Shown piece after piece: positions 1 through 6,970 of a DNA stretch of 34,540 nucleotides. The stretch is from the NCBI GenBank assembly GCA_964615285.1, contig CAZTND010000017.1, positions 1 through 34,540 on the forward strand, in the 5' to 3' direction. The notes beneath the pieces are model-generated. The model had not been told where the DNA came from, made no database searches, and saw only the letters and a list, made by a program, of their open reading frames with translations. Position 1 is the stretch's first letter, and each line of letters starts with the position of its first letter. Position numbers and translations under genes: made by a program. The stretch is from RGIG4074 sp964615285 (lineage in GTDB: Bacteria; Bacillota; Clostridia; Christensenellales; Borkfalkiaceae).

Positions 1-310
1 TCATGCCGGGCATGGAAGCCCTTGCGCCCGAGCGCACGGAAACGAGCAGGGGATTTTCCTTGTCGCCGAATTTCTTGCCGCAGATCTTTTCCATCTTTTC
101 GATGTACTCCATGATCTCCTCCTGGATCTCGGGATTGATCTGTCTGCCGTCTTCATAATACTGCGTGCATGCCTCGGTAGAAATCGTGAATCCCTGCGGC
201 ACGGGCAGCCCGATGTTTGTCATCTCCGCAAGGTTTGCACCTTTGCCGCCGAGGATCTCCTTCATTTTCGCATTGCCTTCGGAAAAAAGGTAACAATACT
301 TTTTCGCCAT
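1..310 (-). CDS. ppdK: Pyruvate, phosphate dikinase, N-terminal part (truncated by window edge)
   Basis: The first 103 residues are present; the rest lies beyond position 1. PpdK interconverts pyruvate, ATP and phosphate with PEP, AMP and pyrophosphate in the cytosol and lets anaerobes run glycolysis with pyrophosphate. The reading starts MAKKYCYLF, continues through GGKGANLAEM (the glycine-rich start of the ATP-grasp nucleotide-binding domain), LPVPQGFTIS, and reaches LLVSVRSGA, all typical of the PPDK N-terminus. The ATG at 308-310 is preceded by AGGAGGAG. The gene has its own promoter (385-413) and a leader hairpin, so it is not simply the tail of the recO operon. Identification is firm; nothing can be said about the catalytic histidine and PEP domains. 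Confidence 0.93.
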   Translation of the reverse strand, partial: MAKKYCYLFSEGNAKMKEILGGKGANLAEMTNIGLPVPQGFTISTEACTQYYEDGRQINPEIQEEIMEYIEKMEKICGKKFGDKENPLLVSVRSGARASMPGM

Positions 311-330
311 AAAGTTTCACTCCTCCTGAT

Positions 331-413
331 ATTTGGTCTTATCCGACCCAAATTCGTTACAAAAATATTTTTTTGTCTCTTGTTATTTTAATACAAAACG
401 TTGCAAAATTCAA
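331..413 (-). promoter_or_regulatory. Promoter and leader hairpin of ppdK
   Basis: On the minus strand TTGAAT (408-413) and TAAAAT (385-390) are separated by 17 bases, a good sigma-A promoter. The leader of about 70 bases contains a hairpin at 331-353 (arms ATTTG(G)GTC and GACCAAAT around GGATAA) that ends a few bases before the Shine-Dalgarno sequence. The hairpin could modulate translation, but no known riboswitch class is recognised. Confidence 0.65.
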
Positions 414-473
414 GTCTTTCCGCGCATTTTTCCGAATTTTTCCCTTTTTGGAAAACAAACGCCATTTTTTGTC

Positions 474-1196
474 TCAAATCAGGCGTATGTATTCCGACAA
501 ACTGTCCGTCCGGCAGCCCGTTTTGCGGATAAAATATGCCCGCAACAGGCGCAGGGCGCGCTTGATTCCGTCCCCTCCGTCCGGCAGAGCCTCTCCCCGT
601 TGGGCGGCGCGCAGGGTCCGGAAGGTGATTTCGCTTGCCGGTTCGCAGTTCTCCTGCGGGCAGGCGGCGCAGAAAAACCCTCCCTGTTCAAAACTGAACG
701 CGCCCCTGCCGCAAACCGGACGCCCGCAGCGCAGGCACCCGTCGGCCCTGACGGTGTACCCCGCGGCGGAAAGAGCGGTAAGCAAAAAAGAGACGAGCGC
801 CGCCCCTTCCCCCCCGGATTCTTCCCCGCACATCCTTTCCAGCGCGCGCAGGGCGGCAAAGAAAAGCGCGTCGCTCTCCATGCCCTCCGGCAGGAGAAGA
901 TTACACACTTCGGCGACGGCGGCGGCGGCATAGAACCTGCCGATATCTTCGCGCAGGGAATAAAACCCGTCGTGCAGAAAGGCGGAAACGACGGTATATC
1001 TTCCCGCGCGTTCGGCAAGGACATATTCGGCAAAACAAAAAGGCTGGGCGGCGAATTTCAGTTTTGCCGCCGCCTTTCTGACCCCCCTGCACACGGCGGT
1101 CAATTTTCCCCTGCCCGCGGCAAACAGGGTGAGAAGTTTATCGTTATCCTTATAATCGGTCGCCCGCAGCATGAGCGCGTCGCACTTGACTTCCAT
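474..1196 (-). CDS. recO: DNA repair protein RecO
   Basis: RecO works with RecF and RecR to load RecA on SSB-coated single-stranded DNA during gap repair. The 240-residue protein is of normal length. The N-terminal OB-fold begins VKCDALMLRATDYKDNDKLL, followed by a helical domain and a zinc-finger with C154xxC157 and C176xxC179. The ATG at 1196 follows GGGAACGGAAG. It is the last gene of the yqfC-recO cluster, as in Bacillus where recO follows era and yqzL. No terminator is evident before the ppdK promoter. Family assignment is secure from order and motifs. Confidence 0.93.
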   Translation of the reverse strand: MEVKCDALMLRATDYKDNDKLLTLFAAGRGKLTAVCRGVRKAAAKLKFAAQPFCFAEYVLAERAGRYTVVSAFLHDGFYSLREDIGRFYAAAAVAEVCNLLLPEGMESDALFFAALRALERMCGEESGGEGAALVSFLLTALSAAGYTVRADGCLRCGRPVCGRGAFSFEQGGFFCAACPQENCEPASEITFRTLRAAQRGEALPDGGDGIKRALRLLRAYFIRKTGCRTDSLSEYIRLI

Positions 1197-1266
1197 CTTC
1201 CGTTCCCGTCCGTATTTCGTATCTTGTTTTTCCGCTGCCCGCGGGCATGCCCCTTTCCGAAAAAGT

Positions 1267-1374
1267 CTATTTTTTCAACTGTTTATACAGCATGTAATAG
1301 CTCATGTTGCCCGTCTTCTGAAAAAGTTTCCATGCGATGTCCGCCGCTTCTTCGTCGCGTATATTCTTGTGCAT
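1267..1374 (-). CDS. yqzL: YqzL family small protein
   Basis: A 35-residue ORF begins MHKNIRDEEAADIAWKLF and continues QKTGNMSYYMLYKQLKK. It matches the small YqzL family, whose members have a W-x-x-F-x-x-T-G-x-(I/M)-x-x-Y-x-x-(F/Y)-K core and lie between era and recO in Bacillus, exactly the position here. A strong Shine-Dalgarno sequence (GGAGGGAGG) precedes the ATG. The function of the family is unknown. It ends 70 bases before recO and starts 44 bases after era, so it is presumably co-transcribed with both. Confidence 0.85.
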   Translation of the reverse strand: MHKNIRDEEAADIAWKLFQKTGNMSYYMLYKQLKK

Positions 1375-1418
1375 GCCTCCCTCCTTTCCATGGTGAAGTA
1401 TGCGCAAAAAAAACATTG

Positions 1419-2309
1419 CTATTCTTCCGTATCGCCGTAACCGAATTCCTTCATCAGCCCGGGACGGTTACGCCAATCCTCTTTGACCTTGACATAAGTC
1501 GTCAGAAAGACTTTTTTGCCCAGAAATTTTTCCATATCCTGCCGCGCGAAGGAGGACGCCTCCTTGATGGCTTTACCCTGCCTGCCGATCAGGATCGCCT
1601 TGTGGTTGGGCTTTTCGCACACGATGTCCAGCCCGATCTCGTACACGCCGTTTTCCTGCAGGCGGAAGGTGTGCACGACCACCGCAATGCCGTGGGGGAT
1701 CTCTTTGTCGAATTTCAGAAGGATCTTTTCGCGCATGATCTCGGACACCATGAACCGCTCGCTGCGGTCGGACACCACGTCTTCCCCGAAACACCTTTCC
1801 CCTTCGGGCAGCCGCTCCGCGATTGCCTTTTCCAGTGCGGCAAGCCCCCTGCCGCGGCGCGCCGAAACGGGATAAATGTCCGCCTCCACGCCCATCTCGG
1901 AGAGCTGCAACAGTCGCTCCGGCAGCTTTTCGGCGGGCATGATGTCCGTCTTTGTGAACGCGACGAGGAGGGGAACCTCCAACCCCGAAAAACGTTCAAT
2001 GAGCCGCGCGTCCTCTTCCTCCACGCGTTCATGCCCGTCGAGGACATACAAAATCACGTCCACGCTCCTGGCGCTGACGTCCGTGGTGTGCATCATCTGC
2101 CTGGACAGCGCGCTGTTTGCCTTATACAGCCCGGGCGTGTCCACAAAGACGATCTGATGGTCTTCCTTCGTCAGCACGCCGAGGATCCTGTCCCGCGTGG
2201 TCTGCGGCTTGGGCGACACGATGGAGACCTTTTCCCCCACCAGCACGTTGATGAGCGTGCTCTTGCCCGCATTCGACCGGCCGACAACGGCGACGTATCC
2301 GCTCTTCAT
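1419..2309 (-). CDS. era: GTPase Era
   Basis: Era is an essential GTPase that binds the 3' end of 16S rRNA and helps 30S subunit maturation at the membrane. The 296 residues show G1 GRSNAGKS (10-17), the PQTTRD switch (35-40), G3 DTPG (57-60), G4 TKTD (119-122) and G5 SARRG. A C-terminal KH domain includes LIGRQGKAIK and ends at VKVKEDWRNRPGLMKEFGY. Two G-motif positions deviate from the usual Era text: GRPNVGKS is GRSNAGKS and NKxD is TKTD, a variant also seen in the EngB GTPases, so activity is still expected. In Bacillus, dgkA and cdd lie between ybeY and era; here that interval holds the repeat block at 2341-2690. Confidence 0.95.
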   Translation of the reverse strand: MKSGYVAVVGRSNAGKSTLINVLVGEKVSIVSPKPQTTRDRILGVLTKEDHQIVFVDTPGLYKANSALSRQMMHTTDVSARSVDVILYVLDGHERVEEEDARLIERFSGLEVPLLVAFTKTDIMPAEKLPERLLQLSEMGVEADIYPVSARRGRGLAALEKAIAERLPEGERCFGEDVVSDRSERFMVSEIMREKILLKFDKEIPHGIAVVVHTFRLQENGVYEIGLDIVCEKPNHKAILIGRQGKAIKEASSFARQDMEKFLGKKVFLTTYVKVKEDWRNRPGLMKEFGYGDTEE

Positions 2310-2340
2310 TTTTTTCGTATCTCCGTAAAAATTTTATTTT

Positions 2341-2690
2341 GGCAAGGCGAAGCCTTGCAACCTGGGGGTTTCAAGGGTGAGCCACTCGAAAACGATCGAC
2401 GATCGTTTTCGACAGCGCAAGACAAATCGCATATGCGGCGCGATTTGCTGACCGAGGGCGAAATTCCGTTCGCCCGAGAAATGTCCTTTGAATGGGGTCA
2501 AGAGGCGACGCCCCTTGAAAAAACCGAACTCTTAAAAGCAGGGCTTTGCCTTGCGTCAATATCGCCCATCGGGCGATTTGAACGCGGGCATGCCCGCGTT
2601 TGGAGCAGAACTCCGTTCCGCTTTATAATGGCACTTTTTCGGAGGGCGCCGCCCTCCACCCGCCAAAGGGACTATGTCCCTTTGGGATCC
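2341..2690 (+). repeat. Mosaic hairpin repeat block, copy 1
   Basis: This block between era and ybeY has no convincing gene and is a chain of short inverted repeats. Seen in order: GCAAGGC-GAA-GCCTTGC (2342-2358); arms CGAAAACGATCG and complement (2387-2411); CAAATCGC/GCGATTTG (2423-2447); GGGCGAA/TTCGCCC (2456-2475); TCAAG/CTTGA (2498-2518); GCAGGGC/GCCTTGC (2538-2554); ATCGCCC-ATC-GGGCGAT (2561-2577); a 20-base palindrome AACGCGGGCATGCCCGCGTT (2581-2600); GGAGGGC-GCC-GCCCTCC (2641-2657); CCAAAGGGAC, TAT and its complement (2663-2685). Copies 2 and 3 carry many of the same modules in the same order and orientation. The block is antisense to the surrounding operon. Confidence 0.85.
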
Positions 2691-2713
2691 CGGGGTATCG
2701 GCCCACGGGACGA

Positions 2714-3193
2714 TCAGCGCGTGATGCCGATCTTTGCGAGCACTTCCTCTTCCGCCGCGCGCATGACCGCCTTTTCGCCCGCCTCCATGTGGTCGCAGCC
2801 CAGGCAGTGCATGACGCCGTGCACCAGCAGATAATGCAGCTCGCGCTCATAGGAATGACCGTACTCCTGCGCCTGCTCCTCCGCCCGCTTTTCGCAGATG
2901 ACGACCGAGCCCAGGAACAGATTGCCGTTCTCGTCCACGTCAAAGGGAAAGTCCCTGCCGCAAATTTTCTGCCCTGCCGTGAGGGAGAGGGAAGGAAAAC
3001 TTAAAACGTCCGTTACGGCGTCCACATGCCGCTGCTCGCGGTTGAGACGGCGGATCTCCTCTTCCGAAACAAATACGGCCTCGACCGCCAGAGGCATATC
3101 GCTGTCGATGAATGACGCAAGCGCCTCTTCCAGGGGCGCATATGCCATTGCCGCGCCGCCCTCCTGCCGATAAAAGACAAAGGGCTCAGCCAT
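2714..3193 (-). CDS. ybeY: Endoribonuclease YbeY (16S rRNA maturation factor)
   Basis: YbeY is a single-strand-specific zinc endoribonuclease involved in 16S rRNA 3'-end processing and ribosome quality control. The 159-residue protein has the family signature H-x3-H-x5-H as HGVMHCLGCDH (His125, 129, 135), and NREQRHVDAVTDVLSFP in the substrate-binding half. The ATG at 3193 lies inside the end of pgpH (8-base overlap) and has GGAGG upstream, so the two genes are translationally coupled. The order phoH-pgpH-ybeY-era is conserved in Firmicutes. Confidence 0.94.
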   Translation of the reverse strand: MAEPFVFYRQEGGAAMAYAPLEEALASFIDSDMPLAVEAVFVSEEEIRRLNREQRHVDAVTDVLSFPSLSLTAGQKICGRDFPFDVDENGNLFLGSVVICEKRAEEQAQEYGHSYERELHYLLVHGVMHCLGCDHMEAGEKAVMRAAEEEVLAKIGITR

Positions 3194-4688
3194 CGGCCTT
3201 GCCTCCCTTGTCCTCCATGCCGCTCCTCGTGAAGCGCACGTCCGGATATTTGATGCGGTGATGATAGAGACCGGTCAGCGCGCTGACGAGCGTCTCCTTG
3301 ATGACGTTCAGTTCGTTCATCGTGATCTCGCACTCCGAAAACTGTTCGAGATCCATGCGTTCCTGAATGATGGAGCGCACCGCCTTTTCCACGTTTTCGG
3401 GCGTTCTGTCCGTCAGGGAACGGGTGGCCGCTTCGCAGGCGTCGGCGATCATGACGATGGCGGCGATCTTGGTGTGCGGCTTGGGACCCTGATAGGAATA
3501 GTTCTCTATATTGATCTCCCCGTCGGACATCCTGAGCGCCTTGGCATAGAAGTATTTGATGGGCATGGTGCCGTGGTGTTCGAGGGCGACCTCGGCAAAG
3601 AACCTGGGAAGATGATATGCCGTGATGAGGTCGTAGCCGTCCTTGGTGTGCGAACGGATGATGTCGGCGGACAGCTCGGGCGTGAGCTCGTCGTGCAGGT
3701 TGTGATCGGTCTGATTTTCCGTGAAAAAGTCGGGCTGACGGAGTTTGCCGACGTCGTGATAGTACGCCGCCGCGCGCGCCAGTTCGACGTTTTCGCCCAG
3801 CGCGGACGCGCAGCTTTCGACGAGCTGCGCCACCGCCATGGAGTGGTTGAACGTGCCGGGCGCCTCGTTTTTCAGCCGCTTTAAGAGCTTGGCGTCGGGC
3901 GAGGTCAATTCGCGCAGGCGGAAGACGGTCAGCACGCTGAACACCCCTTCGAGCAGGGGAAGCAGGGCGAGGGCCAGAATGGCGGAAAACACGCTGCCGC
4001 CCAGCCCGAAAGCCGCCGCCTTCAGAAGTTCCAGCCCGTCCAGATGATTGTAATCGGTGATCTTCAAAAGAAGGATGATGATCACGGTGGGGATGGCGAT
4101 GACCAGCCCCGTGCCCAGGACATGCCCCCTGGTCTTTGCCGAATTTCCCACGAACACGGCGAACATGCCGCCGATGAAACAGATCATGAAGGAATAGAAC
4201 ATCTCGTTGGTCATGCCCGTGGCGACATAGGTCTGATAGTCGATGAACACGTCCAGCGTGAACATGGCGACCGAAAAGACGACGTTCAGGAAAATGGCGT
4301 CGCGGTATCCCACGAGAAAGAGAATCAGAAGCGCCAGCATCGCCGTGGGACGGGCATACGCGCTGATGTAGTCCCCGCAGAGGGCGCATACGACGATACT
4401 GACGTCGAGGCTCAAAAAGACCAGCCAGATGTTCTTCATCTCCGTCAGGAAGGAGCGCTTATCGAAGAAATAGTACAGATAGACGATCCAGCAGAGCAGA
4501 AAAAGGCACCCCACGGTGAAAAAGAGCATGAAGAGATTATCCGCCAGATACTGCGAATAGCCGGCGGGGTCGTGGAAAAAGACCAGCAGCAGCGTGATGC
4601 CCAACAAAATGAGATAGTTGAGCACGAATGTAATGATGCTCTTGATGAGAACGGCGCCCGCAAAGGGCTTTTCCTCGCCGATTATCAT
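3186..4688 (-). CDS. pgpH: PgpH-like 7TM-HD cyclic-di-AMP phosphodiesterase lacking the extracellular domain
   Basis: PgpH (YqfF) enzymes hydrolyse c-di-AMP with a cytoplasmic HD domain hung on a membrane domain. Visible here: TM1 at about 18-38, seven further segments between about 51 and 250, then the HD domain with NHSMAVAQL (His282), YYHDVGK (His311-Asp312), SHTKDG (His347), EHHGT (His371-372) and IVMIADACEAA. All usual metal ligands appear present, so catalysis is expected. Canonical PgpH is about 700 residues, with more than 200 extracellular residues (7TMR-HDED) between TM1 and TM2; here only about 12 residues separate them and the protein is 500 long. The start ATG overlaps the phoH stop (ATGA), with GGAGG upstream. 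Confidence 0.9.
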   Translation of the reverse strand: MIIGEEKPFAGAVLIKSIITFVLNYLILLGITLLLVFFHDPAGYSQYLADNLFMLFFTVGCLFLLCWIVYLYYFFDKRSFLTEMKNIWLVFLSLDVSIVVCALCGDYISAYARPTAMLALLILFLVGYRDAIFLNVVFSVAMFTLDVFIDYQTYVATGMTNEMFYSFMICFIGGMFAVFVGNSAKTRGHVLGTGLVIAIPTVIIILLLKITDYNHLDGLELLKAAAFGLGGSVFSAILALALLPLLEGVFSVLTVFRLRELTSPDAKLLKRLKNEAPGTFNHSMAVAQLVESCASALGENVELARAAAYYHDVGKLRQPDFFTENQTDHNLHDELTPELSADIIRSHTKDGYDLITAYHLPRFFAEVALEHHGTMPIKYFYAKALRMSDGEINIENYSYQGPKPHTKIAAIVMIADACEAATRSLTDRTPENVEKAVRSIIQERMDLEQFSECEITMNELNVIKETLVSALTGLYHHRIKYPDVRFTRSGMEDKGGKADG

Positions 4689-5644
4689 TTGTTTTTACCT
4701 CCTTCCGCGCCTTCGGCGTCCCGTTCGTAGGCGCGGATGATCGCCATGACCAGCGGATGCCGCACCACGTCCCTTTCCGTCAGACGGCAGACGGCGATGC
4801 CCTCCACCCCCTTCAGGATGCGCACCGCGTGGATGAGCCCGCTCTTTTTGCCCTCCGGCAGGTCGATCTGCGTGAGATCGCCCGTCACCATGACGCGGCT
4901 GCCCTCCCCCATGCGGGTGAGAAACATCTTCATCTGTTCCTTGGTCGTGTTCTGCGCTTCGTCCAGAATGATGAACGCGTTGGACAGGGTGCGCCCGCGC
5001 ATATACGCCAGGGGGGCGATCTCGATCACGCCGCGTTCCATGTATTTCGTATAATTTTCCAGCCCCAGCAGTTCCTGCAGGGCGTCGTACAGGGGCCGCA
5101 GATAGGGATCGACTTTGTTCTGCAGGTCGCCCGGGAGAAAGCCGAGTTTTTCGCCCGCTTCGACGGCGGGGCGGGTGAGGACGATCTTTTCCACCTGCCG
5201 GCTCTTGAGCGCGGCGACGGCGAGGCAGACGGCAAGGTACGTCTTGCCCGTACCGGCGGGCCCCACGCCGAAAACGATGGTGTTGGTCTTTGCCGCGTCC
5301 ACATATTTTTTCTGCCCGACCGTCTTGCATTTCACCTGTTTGCCGCGGGCGGTGATGGCGACAACGCCCGACATGATCGAACCGATGTCCTCCGCCCTGC
5401 CCTCGCGGGCGAGCTCGATGCAATAGCCGATGCGGCTCCTGTCGATGGGCTCGCCGCTGCGGATGATGCCGAGAAGGCTTTCCAGCACCGCGGCGCCCGC
5501 TTCGGCGTCCGCTTCTTCCCCGTCGAGCAGGATGCTCGTCCCCTCCACGCGCGCCGTGAGCCCCAGCGCGCGAGTGACGGCGGTCAGGTTTTCGTCGAAA
5601 TTGCCGAGTACTTTCTGCAATTCGTCCAGCCCGGACGTCTCCAC
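4685..5644 (-). CDS. phoH: PhoH family ATPase (YbeZ/PhoH-like)
   Basis: PhoH-like proteins are cytosolic P-loop ATPases, functionally linked to YbeY and RNA metabolism. The protein has an N-terminal KH-like segment (1-100), Walker A GPAGTGKT (128-135), LTRPAVEAGEKLGFLPGDL, and Walker B in AFIILDEAQN. The start is uncertain. The only standard start before the conserved region is the GTG at 5644, which has just a weak purine-rich AGAAAAGAA before it. A strong GGAGG lies 25 bases upstream, and the codon nine bases after that GGAGG in the same frame is ACG (at about 5668), giving eight more residues. The gene lies between yqfD and pgpH as in Bacillus. Confidence 0.92.
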   Translation of the reverse strand: METSGLDELQKVLGNFDENLTAVTRALGLTARVEGTSILLDGEEADAEAGAAVLESLLGIIRSGEPIDRSRIGYCIELAREGRAEDIGSIMSGVVAITARGKQVKCKTVGQKKYVDAAKTNTIVFGVGPAGTGKTYLAVCLAVAALKSRQVEKIVLTRPAVEAGEKLGFLPGDLQNKVDPYLRPLYDALQELLGLENYTKYMERGVIEIAPLAYMRGRTLSNAFIILDEAQNTTKEQMKMFLTRMGEGSRVMVTGDLTQIDLPEGKKSGLIHAVRILKGVEGIAVCRLTERDVVRHPLVMAIIRAYERDAEGAEGGKNK

Positions 5645-5726
5645 TTCTTTTCTGATCTGTGCCGTAAACTATTTCCTCCAACGTCGAAATTTTCAGCCGC
5701 CCGAAGGCCGGGAACGCATCGTCCCT

Positions 5727-6599
5727 TCAATCCATATTCAGGCTGACGGTGAGAATATATTCTATCTCCACTAAGAACCCCTCCGCCTGCGGCGAGACGG
5801 ACCGGGATACGATTTCGGCCTCGCCGGACGCTTCCGCCGCAAGCAGGCCTTCCGCCAGCGCCTCTTCCTCCGTCGCCGCGGCGGAAATCGCCTCATACGA
5901 ACAGAGAATGCGCGCGCCCGCCATGACGATCTGCCTTTCCCCCTCCGCCGAACCGACAAGCAGCTGACCCGCTTCGACGGCATCGCCCTCCGCCACCTGC
6001 GCCGTGCCGCGCACGACGGTGAGGGAATATACCGTTCCCGCCGCGGGGGCATAGAGCCCGCCGTCCGCCGCGGGGGTGAGGGAGGAGGAGACCTGCACCT
6101 CGACGGTCAGCACGCTGCCCTCCTTTTGCAGGGAACAGAAACTGACGTTTTCAAACGCGAGGATCTGTGCGGTGATCGCCGCCGCCTTTTCCGTCCCGTA
6201 GAGCCTGCCCACGGTGACGCCGTTGTCGCCGAGCAGCGCCAAAACGCGGTCGCGGTAATAGGCGCCCGTGCCCACGACGTCGATGCGAAGCACGAACAGA
6301 TCGGACGCGGCGCAAAGCAGGGCAAAGACCGCCGCGCCGATGAAAAAGCCGACCCGCTGCCGCAGCAGAGCAAACAGCCGCCATGCGCCGAACCGCCTTT
6401 CTTCCGTGATATTATAGCATGAATCGCGCAAAATTGTAAAGGCTTTTTCACGATATTTCCGTTCTATGCACAGTTCCAGCCTCTTTTTATCCGTCTTTCT
6501 GACGTCCGAAACGGGAATTTTTGCCCGTTTGAAGCGCGCCAGCGCCCCCTCGGGGTAGATGCCCTCGACGGTGAGGCGCAGCAAAAACAAACCGCTCAT
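5727..6599 (-). CDS. yqfD: Sporulation protein YqfD
   Basis: YqfD family proteins are membrane proteins made during sporulation and required for efficient spore formation in Bacillus; the biochemical role is not settled. The 290-residue protein has a cytosolic N-terminus (LFLLRLTVEGIYPEGALARF), one membrane segment near 90-115 (VGFFIGAAVFALLCAASDLF) and a large extracytoplasmic part. The latter includes VLRIDVVGTGAYYRDRVLALL, a POTRA-like start, and a segment near 180-250 that resembles a lipoyl/biotin-like hairpin (TAQVAEGDAVEAGQLLVG). The ATG at 6599 lies 10 bases after the yqfC stop; an upstream in-frame ATG at 6668 would overlap yqfC and was not chosen. Confidence 0.88.
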   Translation of the reverse strand: MSGLFLLRLTVEGIYPEGALARFKRAKIPVSDVRKTDKKRLELCIERKYREKAFTILRDSCYNITEERRFGAWRLFALLRQRVGFFIGAAVFALLCAASDLFVLRIDVVGTGAYYRDRVLALLGDNGVTVGRLYGTEKAAAITAQILAFENVSFCSLQKEGSVLTVEVQVSSSLTPAADGGLYAPAAGTVYSLTVVRGTAQVAEGDAVEAGQLLVGSAEGERQIVMAGARILCSYEAISAAATEEEALAEGLLAAEASGEAEIVSRSVSPQAEGFLVEIEYILTVSLNMD

Positions 6600-6609
6600 G
6601 GCCCGGTCC

Positions 6610-6882
6610 CTACCCCTCCCTGCGTTCGACGGAGCGGATAACGCCGCGGATGAATACGTCGCTTTCACAATATTTTGCCACGGTCAGCCCCTCGCCCGCG
6701 ACGCAGAGCTCTCCCCGCCGCAGGACGAGCAGGATCTCCCGCGGGGAAAACGCGCCGATGGACCTGATGTTCTGAAAGTAGCCGCCCTTGCCTTCCCAGA
6801 CGGTATAAATCGTCTCCGTCACGCCGCCGTCGGGCACCTGCCCGTCGCCGAATTGCGCCAGAATTTCCTGCCAAAGCCGCAT
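6610..6882 (-). CDS. yqfC: Sporulation protein YqfC (YabP/YqfC family)
   Basis: A 90-residue protein of the YabP/YqfC family, small beta-rich proteins of the sporulation programme. Seen: ETIYTVWEGKGGYFQNIRSI and FSPREILLVLRRGELCVAGEGLTVAKYCESDVFIRGVI, with the ending (GEGL-(T/V)-(I/V)-x-(K/Y)-x-x-x-D-(I/V)-x-(I/V)-x-G-x-I) that marks the family. Shine-Dalgarno GAGGGG precedes the ATG. It is followed directly by yqfD, the usual pairing, and a candidate sigma-E promoter lies at 6910-6938, matching the known mother-cell expression of this pair in Bacillus. Confidence 0.85.
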   Translation of the reverse strand: MRLWQEILAQFGDGQVPDGGVTETIYTVWEGKGGYFQNIRSIGAFSPREILLVLRRGELCVAGEGLTVAKYCESDVFIRGVIRSVERREG

Positions 6883-6909
6883 TCCCGTTGCCCCTCGCCG
6901 TTTTTTATC

Positions 6910-6938
6910 AATGTATGTCGAAGGGGCGAAGATTATGC
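6910..6938 (-). promoter_or_regulatory. Candidate sigma-E promoter of yqfCD
   Basis: On the minus strand GCATAAT (6932-6938), 14 bases and CATACATT (6910-6917) match the Bacillus sigma-E consensus (KMATATT, 14-15 bases, CATACAMT) at 6 of 7 and 7 of 8 positions. Transcription would start near 6903, about 20 bases before the yqfC start codon. No sigma-A promoter is seen in the 88 bases between clcA and yqfC. Confidence 0.6.
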
Positions 6939-6970
6939 GGGGCTCTGCCCGGCCGTCCGATCCAGCGCCT

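Noticed and set aside
2341..2690. Repeat blocks as CRISPR arrays
   Set aside because: There is no constant repeat with regular unique spacers; each module differs and is its own inverted repeat, and no cas genes are nearby.
333..2834. 833-codon open frame on the plus strand
   Set aside because: It lies antisense to recO, yqzL, era and the repeat block, has no family-like sequence, and is explained by GC-rich codon use leaving the opposite strand open.
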